A stretch of 64,000 bases of DNA from contig NZ_QKZK01000011.1 in NCBI RefSeq assembly GCF_003254275.1, positions 84,342 to 148,341 on the forward strand, read 5' to 3'. The DNA comes from Breznakibacter xylanolyticus (GTDB lineage: Bacteria; Bacteroidota; Bacteroidia; Bacteroidales; Marinilabiliaceae). Shown here piece by piece: positions 35,708 through 45,639 of the stretch. Under the pieces are notes generated by a model. It did no database searches. It saw only the letters and a list, made by a program, of their open reading frames with translations, and had not been told where the DNA came from. The stretch's first letter is position 1; the number at the start of each line of letters is the position of its first letter. A program made the position numbers and the translations under genes.

Positions 35708-36703
35708 TTATCGCAGTTGTTCGGTGAGGAGCCGGATTTCGAGTGCCGGCGATATTTTTTCGTAGATGATGTTATAAACAGCATCGGTGATGGGCATGTT
35801 CACTTTGTATTTGTCGTTGATTTCCTTAATGCTTTTCACGGCGTAGTAACCTTCGGCAATCATGAGCATTTCCATTTGGGCGCTTTTTACTGAATAGCCT
35901 TTGCCCAGCATGGTGCCAAAGGTACGGTTGCGGCTGAACTGCGAGTAGCAGGTCACCAACAGGTCGCCCAGGTAGGCCGAGCTTTTGATGTCGCGCGAGA
36001 TGGGATGCACGGTGTCCACAAAGCGTTTCATCTCCTGTATGGCGTTGGAGATGAGCACCGCCTGAAAGTTGTCGCCATAGCCCAGCCCGTGGCATATCCC
36101 CGAAGCAATGGCCATAATGTTTTTGAGCACGGCCGCGTATTCGGTGCCATAGATGTCGTCGGTGACGGTGGTCATGATGAATGAACAGGTGAGCAGTGCG
36201 GCCAGTTCACGCCCCAGGCGGATGTCCTGACAGGCGATGGTCAGGTACGAGAGACGTTCAAGCGCCACCTCTTCGGCGTGACAGGGGCCGGTAATCACGC
36301 CCACCCGGTCGATGGGCACCCCGTGTATCTTATGGAAATAACTCCCCATGATGAGGTGCTCGTCGGGCACCAAACCTTTGATGGCCGAAACAATGAACTT
36401 GTCTTTAAGCGACACCGTGAGCGGTTGAATGGCCGATTTCACAAAGGCCGATGGCACGGCAAACACCAGTGTGTCGGAGTTCTGCACCACTTCGTTGATG
36501 TCGCTCGAAAAGTGGATGCGGTCGGTGTCGAACAGCACGCCCGTGAGGTAACTCGGGTTGTGGTGTTTGGCCTTGAATTGCTTGATTTGGTCATCGCTTC
36601 TGAAGTACCAGTTGATAGATGGTACATTGGCCAGTAAAATTTTGGCGATGGCTGTTGCCCAGCTGCCGCTGCCAATGACCCCTATTTTCGATATTTCATC
36701 CAT
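35708..36703 (-). CDS. gpsA: Glycerol-3-phosphate dehydrogenase [NAD(P)+]
   Basis: Reduces dihydroxyacetone phosphate to sn-glycerol-3-phosphate, the backbone precursor of phospholipids. 331 aa with the N-terminal nucleotide-binding motif IGVIGSGSWATAIAKIL (about 7-23), the second conserved block FIVSAIKGLV, the active-site lysine region YGTEYAAVLKNIMAIASGI and the substrate-binding SSAYLGDLLVTCYSQFSRNR. Start ATG at 36703. It lies between lysS and pgi on the same strand. Confidence 0.96.
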   Translation of the reverse strand: MDEISKIGVIGSGSWATAIAKILLANVPSINWYFRSDDQIKQFKAKHHNPSYLTGVLFDTDRIHFSSDINEVVQNSDTLVFAVPSAFVKSAIQPLTVSLKDKFIVSAIKGLVPDEHLIMGSYFHKIHGVPIDRVGVITGPCHAEEVALERLSYLTIACQDIRLGRELAALLTCSFIMTTVTDDIYGTEYAAVLKNIMAIASGICHGLGYGDNFQAVLISNAIQEMKRFVDTVHPISRDIKSSAYLGDLLVTCYSQFSRNRTFGTMLGKGYSVKSAQMEMLMIAEGYYAVKSIKEINDKYKVNMPITDAVYNIIYEKISPALEIRLLTEQLR

Positions 36704-36783
36704 AAGATGTTGTTTTATATGCTGTAACGGAGGTGTGAGCGTTTTGTTTTGCCGCCGTTTTTGCGTTGATGTCTATAAATGTC

Positions 36784-36814
36784 TATCCCCGACAGGGGTT
36801 GCCTGTCAGGGATA
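36784..36814 (-). other. Intercistronic hairpin between lysS and gpsA
   Basis: TATCCCCGACAGG (36784-36796) pairs with CCTGTCAGGGATA (36802-36814) with one mismatch and a 5-base loop. There is no T-run, so it is more likely a processing or stability element, or a repeat, than a terminator. Confidence 0.5.
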
Positions 36815-36841
36815 AGAATAATGGGCTGTGCCTGATGAGGG

Positions 36842-38566
36842 TTAAGCCCCAATCCATGCTGCGACTTCTTCTTTTGAAGGATTTTTCAGTTCCAGTTTCA
36901 TTTTCTTGTTCAACCCACACAGGTCCTGATGGAGTTTGTTGGGGTTGAGTTGTTTGAGCTCTTCAGCCTTGTTGAAACCGGCCTTGCGCACCACCGGCAC
37001 CCATTCGGTGGGGATGCCCATGGCGGTGAATTTGTCGTCGCCATCTTTTTCGGCTTTCTTCTCGGGTTTCATTTGGGGGAAGAAAAGCACGTCCTGAATG
37101 CTGGCCTGGTTGGTCATGAACATGGTCAGGCGGTCGATGCCGATGCCCATGCCCGAGGTGGGAGGCATGCCATATTCGAGCGATCGCACAAAGTCGTGGT
37201 CGATGAACATGGCCTCGTCGTCCCCTTTTTCCGACAGGCGCAGCTGATCCTGAAAACGTTCCAACTGGTCGATGGGATCGTTGAGTTCTGAGTAGGCATT
37301 GGCCAGCTCTTTGCCGTTGACCATCAGCTCAAAGCGTTCGGTCAGTTCGGGGTTGTCGCGGTGTTTCTTACACAGGGGCGACATCTCCACGGGGTAGTCG
37401 GTGATAAAGGTGGGTTGGATATAGTGGTGTTCGCACTTCTCGCCAAAAATTTCATCAATCAGTTTGCCTTTGCCCATAGAGGCGTCGGCTTCGATGTTGA
37501 GGTTGCCACACACTTCGCGCAGTTGTTCCTCGTTCATGCCGGTGATGTCCACGCCGGTGTGTTCCTTAATGGCATCAATCATGGTTACGCGCTTAAAGGG
37601 ACGTTTAAAGTCGATGACCTTGTCGCCCAGTTGCACCTGTGTGGTTCCGTGCAAGGCCAGTGCCACGCGTTCAATCATCTCTTCGGTGAAGTCCATCATC
37701 CACTTGTAGTCTTTGTAGGCCACGTAAATTTCCATTACGGTGAACTCGGGGTTGTGCGTGCGATCCATGCCTTCGTTGCGGAAGTCCTTGGCAAACTCGT
37801 ACACGCCGTCAAAGCCGCCCACAATCAGACGTTTGAGGTAAAGTTCGTTGGCAATTCGGAGGTAAAGCGGTATGTTGAGGGCGTTGTGGTGCGTGATAAA
37901 GGGGCGCGCAGTGGCACCACCGGGAATGGATTGCAGGATGGGTGTTTCCACTTCGAGATACCCCTTCTCATTGAAGAAGTTGCGCATGGTGTTGATAATT
38001 TTGCTGCGCTTGATAAAGGTATCCTTCACGTGGTCGTTGACAATCAGGTCGACGTAACGCATGCGGTAGCGTTGCTCGGGGTCGGTAAAGGCATCGAACA
38101 ATTGCCCGTCTTTTTCCTTCACAATGGGCAGTGGTTTGATGGATTTGGCCAGGACGGTCAATTCCTTCACGTACACCGATGTTTCACCCATTTGGGTTTT
38201 AAATACATATCCTTTTACGCCAATGATGTCGCCAATGTCGAGCAAACGCTTGAACACGGTGTTGTACATGGTTTTATCGTCGCCGGGGCAGAGGTCGTCG
38301 CGGCGGAAATAGACCTGCAAACGACCTTGCATGTCCTTGATTTCGGCGAACGAGGCATTGCCCATGATGCGTCGGCTCATGATGCGACCGGCCAGACACA
38401 CTTCCTGATAGGCATCGGGGTTGGTTTCAAAACCATCCTTGATTTCCTGGGTGTAGTGGCTAACGGGGTACAGGTGGGCGGGAAACGGGTTGATGCCCAG
38501 TTTTTGCATCTCTTTGAGGCTCTCACGTCTGATGAGCTCTTGTTCGCTTAAATCCAATGTGTTCAT
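36842..38566 (-). CDS. lysS: Lysine--tRNA ligase, class II
   Basis: Charges tRNA-Lys with lysine. 574 aa: N-terminal OB-fold anticodon-binding domain (about 55-165, VCLAGRIMSRRIMGNASFAE) and the class II catalytic core with motif 1 (FFNEKGYLEVETPILQSIPG), motif 2 (FRNEGMDRTHNPEFTVMEIY) and motif 3 (GMGIGIDRLTMFMTN). It is somewhat longer than E. coli LysS (505) because of a C-terminal extension after motif 3 of about 65 residues (PTEWVPVVRKAGFNKAEELK...), a helix-hairpin-like tail typical of Bacteroidetes LysS. Start ATG at 38566. Confidence 0.96.
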   Translation of the reverse strand: MNTLDLSEQELIRRESLKEMQKLGINPFPAHLYPVSHYTQEIKDGFETNPDAYQEVCLAGRIMSRRIMGNASFAEIKDMQGRLQVYFRRDDLCPGDDKTMYNTVFKRLLDIGDIIGVKGYVFKTQMGETSVYVKELTVLAKSIKPLPIVKEKDGQLFDAFTDPEQRYRMRYVDLIVNDHVKDTFIKRSKIINTMRNFFNEKGYLEVETPILQSIPGGATARPFITHHNALNIPLYLRIANELYLKRLIVGGFDGVYEFAKDFRNEGMDRTHNPEFTVMEIYVAYKDYKWMMDFTEEMIERVALALHGTTQVQLGDKVIDFKRPFKRVTMIDAIKEHTGVDITGMNEEQLREVCGNLNIEADASMGKGKLIDEIFGEKCEHHYIQPTFITDYPVEMSPLCKKHRDNPELTERFELMVNGKELANAYSELNDPIDQLERFQDQLRLSEKGDDEAMFIDHDFVRSLEYGMPPTSGMGIGIDRLTMFMTNQASIQDVLFFPQMKPEKKAEKDGDDKFTAMGIPTEWVPVVRKAGFNKAEELKQLNPNKLHQDLCGLNKKMKLELKNPSKEEVAAWIGA

Positions 38567-38974
38567 TTATATGAATGCTTTGTTTGACTATTAGTAAACT
38601 GCGTCATGCTCTGATGGTTACCCTTGTGTTAGGGTAAAATCGGTGCAAAGATAATCATTTCGGGTGTAATGTAGGGTTTAAAATGATTGTGCGAATCCTA
38701 TAAATAGGGCGGTGTGCCATTGGCTTTTATTGTCGTTTCAATACCGCCTTATTGTCCTGTGGGTTTTGGTCCTTTTGCCTTTTATATCCCGGTGGGTACC
38801 GGTCTATTCTGTTTGCTGTTTTTGATGGTTGCCTGTCCATCTAAAAGGTCGTGTGGTCACCTCTTTGTGGGGTTTCGTCAAATATTTTTGGGTCGTTAGT
38901 GTGTTTATTGTAGTTTTATGTGTTAATCAAAAGTTAATTCTTTTGCCCTTTCACCTTAACATCTTTTATTATCT
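38567..38974. other. Intergenic region with divergent promoters for lysS and the sensor kinase
   Basis: About 410 bases. TATCTTTG on the minus strand (38646-38653) is a good -7 element for lysS, some 80 bases ahead of its ATG. On the plus side the text before 38975 is A+T-rich (GTTAATCAAAAGTTAATTC) without a clean promoter. A 61-codon open frame here shows no protein-like features. Confidence 0.5.
38646..38653 (-). promoter_or_regulatory. -7 element TATCTTTG for lysS
   Basis: The minus strand reads ATTATCTTTGCACCG, a typical Bacteroidetes housekeeping -7/start-site context. No clear -33 box. Confidence 0.5.
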
Positions 38975-40426
38975 ATGACGAGCGCACAGCATCAAGATAT
39001 TGTGCTGGTAGTTGACCCGGAGCAAGATAGTCTTGATTTATTCCGGCTCTTGTTTAAAAAGCACTACACCATTCTAACGGCCGAAACCCCGTCGGAAGCT
39101 TTTGCATTGCTCAAGACGCACGATGTGAAAGTGATGGTGGTGGAGCAGATGCAGCGAGAGCAGCCGGGCATTGTTTTTTTGCGTGATGCAGCCACATTGC
39201 ACCCGCGTACCGAGCGCATTTTGGTCACCGGAACCCCTGATAATCACACCATCATGGATGCTTTTAACATCGGCGGGGTGTTTCATTATGTGCTCAAGCC
39301 TTATCAGGCCGGGAACCTCAAGGGCATCATCGATAAGGCCATCGATAAACACAATCTTCGCAAACAGAACGACTATTTGATTTCCGACTTGCAGAAAAAA
39401 AACAAGGAATTGAGTCGTTTGTTGAATCGTCTGAAAATTGAAGAAAAAAAATTCCGCGATATATTTAATAGTAGCCGCGACCCCATCGTCATTGTCGATA
39501 AGGGAGGGATTGTGGCTGAAGCCAATGAGCAGGCTTGCTCCGGTTTTGGGTTCTCGCGTGACGATCTGGGGCTGATTAATTTTTTAGGCATCATTCATAA
39601 TGATTATGTGAAAAATACGATGCAGTTTTTTACGGGCATCAACCATTCCAATGCGTTGTTGTTCGAGACTGTGATACGTACTTCCGATGCCCAATGGAAG
39701 AGTTTTGAGATTAACGGTCACGTGGTGCAGTTTCAGGGCACCGAGGCATTGTTGTTGATGTTGCGTGATACCACCGAGCGCAAGGAGACCGAAAAGCGCA
39801 TTTTACAAACCATCATCCAGACAGAGGAGTCGGAGCGTCGGCATTTTGCTCAGGAATTGCACGACGGCATCGGGCCGCTGCTATCGACCGTGAAACTTTA
39901 TCTTCAGTGGATGAATAAGCCCAACTCAAAAGTCGATAAAAATCAGGCACTCCAAAAAATTGAGATGACCCTTGATGAAACCATTCAGAGTGTGCGTCAA
40001 ATTTCGAATCGTCTGAGTCCGACAACCTTGGTGAACTTTGGTTTGGAAGCGGCTATCAAAAGTATTTTTGATAGGGTGAACGATATGTCGGAATTAAAAT
40101 GTAATTTAAGGTGCACTATTCCAGAGCGATTGCCAGACGATTTGGAGGCCACCATTTTTCGAATTGTGGGCGAGAGTGTCAATAATACCATCAAACACGC
40201 TTGTGCTTCGGAAGTGGACGTGTACATCGTGCGAGAGAATAATCGGGTGACCATGTCGTATCGCGATGATGGCATTGGTTTCGATGTGGATGCCCTCATT
40301 CAGCAACGACGAGGCAACGGCTTGGCCAATATGAAGAGCCGTGTGGTGAGCATGGGCGGGAATATTGAAATAGAATCGGGTGCCGGTGCCGGTACCTATA
40401 TTGGATGTAAATTTATTTTGTCATGA
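38975..40426 (+). CDS. Receiver-PAS-histidine kinase (HisKA_3 type) with degenerate receiver
   Basis: 483 aa, no membrane segment, so a cytoplasmic sensor. N-terminal receiver fold (about 8-125), a coiled coil (130-160), a PAS domain (about 162-268), a HisKA_3 dimerisation helix with the phospho-His in ELHDGIGP (His296) and a HATPase (about 375-480; DDGIGFDV, GNGLANMKSR). In the receiver the phospho-acceptor position is Glu57 (VMVVEQMQ) and the acidic pocket keeps only Asp14 (VVDPE); Thr85 and Lys108 are kept. So this receiver should not be phosphorylated normally, and Glu may mimic the phosphorylated state. The next gene encodes a LuxR-type regulator, its natural partner. Confidence 0.9.
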   Translation: MTSAQHQDIVLVVDPEQDSLDLFRLLFKKHYTILTAETPSEAFALLKTHDVKVMVVEQMQREQPGIVFLRDAATLHPRTERILVTGTPDNHTIMDAFNIGGVFHYVLKPYQAGNLKGIIDKAIDKHNLRKQNDYLISDLQKKNKELSRLLNRLKIEEKKFRDIFNSSRDPIVIVDKGGIVAEANEQACSGFGFSRDDLGLINFLGIIHNDYVKNTMQFFTGINHSNALLFETVIRTSDAQWKSFEINGHVVQFQGTEALLLMLRDTTERKETEKRILQTIIQTEESERRHFAQELHDGIGPLLSTVKLYLQWMNKPNSKVDKNQALQKIEMTLDETIQSVRQISNRLSPTTLVNFGLEAAIKSIFDRVNDMSELKCNLRCTIPERLPDDLEATIFRIVGESVNNTIKHACASEVDVYIVRENNRVTMSYRDDGIGFDVDALIQQRRGNGLANMKSRVVSMGGNIEIESGAGAGTYIGCKFILS

Positions 40427-40442
40427 TAAAACCTCAACTATT

Positions 40443-41093
40443 ATGGATGGCCTGAGACTTTTTTTAGTGGATGATCATAAAATATTCAGAGAAGGATTGA
40501 AGAATTTGATTGAAATCGAACAAATTGGGAAAGTGGTGGCTGAAGCCGCCAATGGACAGGATTTCATCAATAAATTGTCGGAACCATTGCCCGATTTGGT
40601 GCTGATGGATATTTCGATGCCGGTGATGGATGGCATTGAAGCCACCCGCCGGGCTCGGGAACGTTTCCCCGATTTAATGGTGCTGGCCTTGTCGATGCAT
40701 GGTGACGAAGAATATTACTATAAAATGATTGAAGCCGGCGTAAAGGGCTTTTTGTTGAAAGACTCGGGCATCAAGGAAATTGAGCGAGCCATTCAATCGG
40801 TGGTTGACGGGGAAAGTTATTTCTCAAACGAATTGTTGCGTAAAATCATCTCGGGGATGAATAAGAAGTCGCATGATCCGGTGCCCGATAAAGACGGCCT
40901 ATCGGTGCGTGAGGTGGAAGTGCTTGGGCTGATTTGCGAAGGACTTACCAATGAGGAAATTGGCGATCGTCTTTGCATTAGTGCGCAAACGGTGAAGGGG
41001 CATCGCAGCAACTTGCTGGCCAAGACCAATTGTAAAAATAGTGCCAGCTTGGTGATGTATGCCATCAAGCATAAGTTGGTGCAGCCAGTTTAA
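40443..41093 (+). CDS. LuxR/NarL-family response regulator
   Basis: 216 aa from the ATG at 40443, 16 bases after the kinase stop (an upstream start would overlap the kinase). The receiver is complete: Asp10/Asp11 (LFLVDDHK), phospho-acceptor Asp56 (LVLMDISMP), Thr/Ser in LALSMHG and Lys in FLLKDSG. The C-terminal LuxR helix-turn-helix is LSVREVEVLGLICEGLTNEE followed by ISAQTVKGHRSNLL. HisKA_3 kinases normally pair with this regulator type, so the two form a two-component system. Followed by a terminator. Confidence 0.95.
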   Translation: MDGLRLFLVDDHKIFREGLKNLIEIEQIGKVVAEAANGQDFINKLSEPLPDLVLMDISMPVMDGIEATRRARERFPDLMVLALSMHGDEEYYYKMIEAGVKGFLLKDSGIKEIERAIQSVVDGESYFSNELLRKIISGMNKKSHDPVPDKDGLSVREVEVLGLICEGLTNEEIGDRLCISAQTVKGHRSNLLAKTNCKNSASLVMYAIKHKLVQPV

Positions 41094-41114
41094 TGACCTT
41101 ATATGAGATAAATT

Positions 41115-41137
41115 GCCGGTTAATCCGGCTTTTTTTG
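41115..41137 (+). terminator. Short Rho-independent terminator
   Basis: GCCGG-TTAAT-CCGGC (41115-41129) followed by T-rich tail CTTTTTTTG. Separates the kinase/regulator pair from the large hybrid kinase. Confidence 0.65.
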
Positions 41138-41187
41138 TTCACAAGCATGTGTGTGGCGGGTGAATTCTGCACTTTAATCTAACCGTT

Positions 41188-44166
41188 ATGAGTGAGATGT
41201 CTGTTGGTGATGTGTCGTCTGTGTTTGAGCAGCGAGTGTTGAGCGATATGGCTCAGCAACTTTCGGTTGTGATGTACCGGTTTTCAGTTGGGGAGTCTCT
41301 CCTTCCTTCTTATATTTCCCCTTTTATAGAATCCCTCACCGGGTATCGTTCTGATGCATTTATGAGTGGAGATGTGTCGTTCATGCAATGTGTACATGTC
41401 GATGATGTTGCATCCGTGAAGGGTAAATGGGCTGCGATCATCCATTCCGACGAGCCTTATGTCCTCGAATATCGGCTGATGCATCGCGATGGGCGTTGCT
41501 TTTGGGTGATGGATAAGGGTTGTGTTATTCGCGAAGAAGGGGGGCGTAAATGTTTGTCGGGCATTATGTTGGATTTTTCCCATAAGTGCCTTCAAATTGA
41601 TGAACGGGTGCAGGCATCGATGGATGCGGTTGAAGAGGGGATTATTGTGATGGATGAAAAACAAATTATTCGTCGCGTCAATGCCGTGGCTTTGCGGTTG
41701 TTGGAGTGTGATGAATCTGATTTGTGGGGACATCCTTTTGCCGAGGTGGTTCGAACTACTGAAAACGACATGATTTTGGTGGGCAACCTGGTGTATCCGC
41801 GCATTGCGACTTTCTTTTCACGCACGGGTGAGCCGTTGGTCATGAAATATATTGTGAAACCCCTTCAACGAAACGGAGAAGGGAGCCTTGGGTGTGTGTT
41901 GCGATTCTCGGGTGCCGTGTCGGTGGGTGAAGAGCAAGGCGTGGTTGAGATTCCATTGGTGCAAAATATCATCGATTCGTTTAAGGCGGCTATATACATT
42001 GTTTCGGCCGATGGTCGATTGGTGACAGCCAATAAGTTATTGACTGATTCGATGCGCGTGAAGCGTGAGGATATTGTGGGCAAGCGGGTGATTGACGTGT
42101 TTCCGCCCGGCTATGTTGAACAGGTTCAGTTGAATGTCGTACGGGTCATTCAGGATGGACATCCTCATTATGCCATGATGGAGATTAATTTGGGTGGCGT
42201 GGTATTTCAAACGTACAATGCCCTGATGCCGATATTTGACGCCAATGGCAGAGTGGCACAGGTGTCGGTTACTTCCATGGAGATAAATGATACCAAGCGT
42301 ATTGAAAAAGAACTATACGAAACACGCCAACGGCTCGATTTTGCCATGACGGCCGGTAATATTGGCATGTGGGATTATTACGTGCAGGGCAATCGGGTGA
42401 TTACCAATCCGGTGTTTTGTCAAATGCTAAATTTTGAGCCTCAGATGGCCGATGGGGAATTTTCGTGGCTGGTAAGCCGGATTCATCCGTTGGACATTGG
42501 ACGTATTTACAGTGCTTATTACAAACACAAAAGGGGGTTCACCGATAAAATGGAGTGCGAAATTCGCATCAAGACCGGTGAGGATAAATATTTGTGGACG
42601 CAGCTCATTGGCCGTATCGTGGAGCGCGATGCGAATAAGGAGCCAATGCGCATTATTGGTGTTCAGATGGATGTGAGTCGACGCAAGGAGCTGATGCAGG
42701 AACTTTCGCATTCAAAAGAGGTTGCCGAGCAGGCCAATCAGACGAAAAGTTATTTTTTGGCCAATCTCTCGCACGAAATCCGAACGCCCATGAATGCCAT
42801 CATCGGGTTCAGTCAAATGTTGTTAGGTAAGATTTCCGATCCTGCCCTGCTTGAGTATGTGCATTCTATTCGCAATGGTGGCGAAACGCTGTTGAGCTTA
42901 ATCAATGATATTCTTGATTTGTCAAAAATTGAGGCCGATAAAGTCGAAATTAAGCCCGAGCCCATTGACTTGCGTTACGTGCTCGAAGAGGTCAGGCAAA
43001 TGTTTCAATATCGCTACGTGCAAAAGGGCATTGACTTTCGCATTTTGGTCAATCCTGCACTGCCGGCTTATCTGTCGCTTGATGAATTACGGGTGAAGCA
43101 GATTTTGCTCAATTTGGTGAGCAATGCCATTAAGTTTACCGAGCAGGGCGAAGTGTTGGTGCAGGTGTCGTACGATGAGCAAAGCGACGATAGCGGAGAT
43201 TTGACTTTTGAGGTTGCCGATACCGGTATTGGCATTGTTGAAAGCAATTTGTCGAAAATTTTTGAGCCTTTTGTGCAGCACGAGGGGCACGATGCCAAAA
43301 AATATGGCGGAACCGGACTGGGATTGAGCATCACCAAAAAACTGGCTGAGCTGATGGATGGCACCATCAATGTGGTGAGCACGCCAGGTAAAGGATCCTG
43401 TTTTTCGGTGGTGTTGAGACATGTGAAATGTGAGCATCCCAATTTTGTTAATCATGAGGAGGTTAAGGATGACGAAATTGTTGAATTGCCATTGGTTATT
43501 GGTATTGGTTTGGCTTTTGCCGAGGCTAAGGTGATTCAAAAAATGTTATTGCCTGGTCGCCAGCGCCTGATGGTGGTCAACACGCTGGCCGAGGCCTTTG
43601 TGCTGATTGAGTCGCATCAGGTGTGTGTGGTGTTTGCTGATGCTGCCTATTTTAACCCCATGGGTAATGAAATGGCCGATTGGAAACGGCACAAAGAGGC
43701 GCAGGAGCTGGCGTTGGTCATTGTGGTGTCGAAATATGGGGTGTACGACCTGGCCGATTTGCGCGAACAGGGCGTTGCCTTTGTGCTCAAGAAACCGCTG
43801 TTGCCATCGGTGGTGTCCGAAATCATTGATCAGTTCAACGAAGCATCAGGTCATTCGGCCATGTCGGCTATGCGTATCAACGATCTTCAGGGCGAAGAGG
43901 CTGTGAAATTGTTGTCGCTCTTCTCTCCCGAAATGTTAACTTTGATCGATCAGCTTCAGGATATCCAGCCGCACAGTCAGGTGAAGCAGCTGGCCGGTTT
44001 TCTCAAGACGCTGGAGCCCGTGACGGGGGCTAAAATTTTGCACGATTTGGGACATCAGCTCGACAATGCTCTGTCGTTGTTTGATGTGGCCAATATTCAG
44101 CGTTCTATTTATAATTTATTGGATTACATTCAGTGTTTAAGAAATATTGCAGGTCATGAGTCATAA
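41188..44166 (+). CDS. Large multi-PAS hybrid histidine kinase with degenerate receiver and HPt-like tail
   Basis: 992 aa, soluble. Four PAS-like segments (about 25-135, 140-245, 262-370, 378-500), then HisKA with [10 protein letters not shown] (His529), HATPase with N-box [10 protein letters not shown] (Asn646), G1 ADTGIGI and G2 GGTGLGLSI. These are intact, so the kinase should be active. After it comes a receiver-like domain (about 768-882): Asp818 sits at the acceptor place and Lys868/869 is kept, but the N-terminal acidic pair is replaced ([11 protein letters not shown]). The last 95 residues resemble an HPt helix bundle, but its His is missing (LAGFLKTLE where LAHTLKG is usual). The next gene overlaps by 11 bases. 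Confidence 0.88.
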   Translation: MSEMSVGDVSSVFEQRVLSDMAQQLSVVMYRFSVGESLLPSYISPFIESLTGYRSDAFMSGDVSFMQCVHVDDVASVKGKWAAIIHSDEPYVLEYRLMHRDGRCFWVMDKGCVIREEGGRKCLSGIMLDFSHKCLQIDERVQASMDAVEEGIIVMDEKQIIRRVNAVALRLLECDESDLWGHPFAEVVRTTENDMILVGNLVYPRIATFFSRTGEPLVMKYIVKPLQRNGEGSLGCVLRFSGAVSVGEEQGVVEIPLVQNIIDSFKAAIYIVSADGRLVTANKLLTDSMRVKREDIVGKRVIDVFPPGYVEQVQLNVVRVIQDGHPHYAMMEINLGGVVFQTYNALMPIFDANGRVAQVSVTSMEINDTKRIEKELYETRQRLDFAMTAGNIGMWDYYVQGNRVITNPVFCQMLNFEPQMADGEFSWLVSRIHPLDIGRIYSAYYKHKRGFTDKMECEIRIKTGEDKYLWTQLIGRIVERDANKEPMRIIGVQMDVSRRKELMQELSHSKEVAEQANQTKSYFLANLSHEIRTPMNAIIGFSQMLLGKISDPALLEYVHSIRNGGETLLSLINDILDLSKIEADKVEIKPEPIDLRYVLEEVRQMFQYRYVQKGIDFRILVNPALPAYLSLDELRVKQILLNLVSNAIKFTEQGEVLVQVSYDEQSDDSGDLTFEVADTGIGIVESNLSKIFEPFVQHEGHDAKKYGGTGLGLSITKKLAELMDGTINVVSTPGKGSCFSVVLRHVKCEHPNFVNHEEVKDDEIVELPLVIGIGLAFAEAKVIQKMLLPGRQRLMVVNTLAEAFVLIESHQVCVVFADAAYFNPMGNEMADWKRHKEAQELALVIVVSKYGVYDLADLREQGVAFVLKKPLLPSVVSEIIDQFNEASGHSAMSAMRINDLQGEEAVKLLSLFSPEMLTLIDQLQDIQPHSQVKQLAGFLKTLEPVTGAKILHDLGHQLDNALSLFDVANIQRSIYNLLDYIQCLRNIAGHES

Positions 44167-45316
44167 GGTGTTGATTGTTGACGATAACGGTAAAAACATA
44201 CAGCTTTTGGGGAACCTCCTGATGGAGGCCGGTTATGCCGTGGAGTATGCTTTCAACGGTCAATTGGCATTGCAATGGTTGCAACGCACCGATTTCGATG
44301 CCATTCTGTTAGACATCATGATGCCAGATATGGATGGGTTCGAAACTTGTGCCCGCATCAAGCAGATGCCCAACCGGATGAATATCCCCATTATCTTTAT
44401 CACGGCGCGCGACGACACCGATAGCATCACCAAAGCGTTTCGCGTGGGAGGGGTCGATTACCTTACCAAGCCATTTAACCACGATGAATTACTGGCTCGT
44501 TTAGGGACACATGTGGAGTTGAAGATGAGCCGCGAAAAACTTATTGACACCGCTCGATGGCTGGCCGAAGAGGTGCGGGTGAAAACCGAAGAAATTCGTA
44601 AGGCCAAAGAGGAATTGGAAGAGGCTTACAACGAGTTGAAATTGCTCGATTTGGCTCAGAACGAATTTCTCAAGTCCATTAGCCACGAAATACGGACACC
44701 TCTGACCGGCATTGTCGGGTCGTTGAGCTTGTTGTCGAATTATAAGGATAACGACGAAATGAACGAGGTGGTGAACCTGCTTGAGAAATCGGTACGGAAA
44801 CTCGAAAAATATTCTTACACCGCCTTGCAGATAGCTTTTATTCGGTTGCGCGGGGTCGAAAGGCAGGAGTTTATCGAGGTGAATATCAGTGCTATCGTGA
44901 AGAATTGTGTGGGTATTTATCTTCAGCAAGCCAAAGAAAAGAGCATTGTGATTCGGTTTAAAACCAATGCCCCCGGTGTGGTGGTGAAGGGCGATCACGA
45001 TTTATTGGTGCAGGCCGTCAAGGCGCTCATCGAGTCGAGCGTGGTTTATTCGCACGATGGCATCATTGATGTTTCCATTACCGATAGTCACGACGGGGTA
45101 TGGTGTTCCATTGCCGATGAGGGGACTCCCTTTTCGAACGATGCCCCCGTGTATATGTTCGATTCGATGAATTCGAAGGGGTGGACGCACGATCGAAACA
45201 CCAGTTTGGAATTGCATCTGGCGCAAATCATCTTTTTGTCACACGGGGGGACGTTGTTGTTTCGTAACAATGAAACGGCCAAAGGTACCATCACTTCATT
45301 CTTCCTGAAAAAATAG
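44156..45316 (+). CDS. Receiver-histidine kinase fusion with degenerate ATP-binding domain
   Basis: 386 aa from the ATG at 44156, which overlaps the hybrid kinase end by 11 bases. An intact receiver (Asp9/Asp10 in VLIVDDN, acceptor Asp53 in [11 protein letters not shown], Lys105 in YLTKPF) is followed by a coiled coil (about 125-165), a HisKA helix with [12 protein letters not shown] (His177) and a region in the HATPase position. There the N-box Asn is Ser294 ([15 protein letters not shown]) and the G-boxes are eroded (IADEGTPF, no GxGLGL). ATP binding is doubtful, so it is probably a phospho-acceptor or dimerising partner of the upstream kinase. Confidence 0.85.
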   Translation: MSHKVLIVDDNGKNIQLLGNLLMEAGYAVEYAFNGQLALQWLQRTDFDAILLDIMMPDMDGFETCARIKQMPNRMNIPIIFITARDDTDSITKAFRVGGVDYLTKPFNHDELLARLGTHVELKMSREKLIDTARWLAEEVRVKTEEIRKAKEELEEAYNELKLLDLAQNEFLKSISHEIRTPLTGIVGSLSLLSNYKDNDEMNEVVNLLEKSVRKLEKYSYTALQIAFIRLRGVERQEFIEVNISAIVKNCVGIYLQQAKEKSIVIRFKTNAPGVVVKGDHDLLVQAVKALIESSVVYSHDGIIDVSITDSHDGVWCSIADEGTPFSNDAPVYMFDSMNSKGWTHDRNTSLELHLAQIIFLSHGGTLLFRNNETAKGTITSFFLKK

Positions 45317-45350
45317 ATGCAATGGAGTTTTCAATGAACACAGAGTCAGA

Positions 45351-45424
45351 ATAAACGCAAAGGCGCGAAGGCGCTGAGTTATTTTGTTACGCCATGCGTT
45401 TAAATAACAAAGCAGATAACTCAA
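45351..45424 (+). repeat. Dispersed hairpin repeat, copy 2
   Basis: ATAAACGCAAAGGCGCGAAG, then GCGCTGAGTTATTTTGTTAC, GCCATGCGTTTAAATAAC and AAAGCAGATAACTCAAA. Internal inverted pairs: AAACGCA/TGCGTTT, GTTATTT/AAATAAC and GAGTTAT/ATAACTC, so it can fold into a hairpin. Confidence 0.9.
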
Positions 45425-45461
45425 AATTGTTATATAGTAGACACGGAGGCTCTTTGTCAAA

Positions 45462-45535
45462 ATAAACGCTGAGGCGCGAAGGCGCTGAGTTATTTTGTTA
45501 CGCCATGCGTTTAAATAACAAAGCAGATAACTCAA
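45462..45535 (+). repeat. Dispersed hairpin repeat, copy 3 (tandem to copy 2)
   Basis: Almost identical to copy 2, starting 111 bases later (ATAAACGCTGAGGCGCGAAG and so on). The spacer carries a further similar run (ATAGTAGACACGGAGGC against ATAGTAGCTATC after copy 3), suggesting duplication of a larger unit. Confidence 0.9.
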
Positions 45536-45554
45536 AAGAGTTTATAGTAGCTAT

Positions 45555-45600
45555 CTCACAAAAGAGGCGATGGTGTTTGTTCCATCGCCTCTTTTGTGAG
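45555..45600. terminator. Perfect 19-bp hairpin, probably bidirectional terminator
   Basis: CTCACAAAAGAGGCGATGG (45555-45573) pairs without mismatch with 45582-45600 over an 8-base loop. It lies between the convergent kinase and thioredoxin-like genes. The T-runs are internal to the stem (CTCTTTTG), so termination efficiency is uncertain. Confidence 0.65.
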
Positions 45601-45639
45601 ATTATTATTCAATGTCGTTTAGTTAGTGACAATCGAATA

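Noticed and set aside
37361..38551. Long plus-strand open frame (396 codons) opposite lysS
   Set aside because: Exactly antisense to the clear LysS class II synthetase; the translated text is rich in His/Phe/Val and has no motif. A shadow frame.
38714..38899. 61-codon frame upstream of the sensor kinase
   Set aside because: No initiation context or similarity, and composition typical of intergenic sequence.
45351..45535. Transposon remnant from the two tandem repeat copies
   Set aside because: No transposase fragment or target duplication is visible; a hairpin repeat is a better description.
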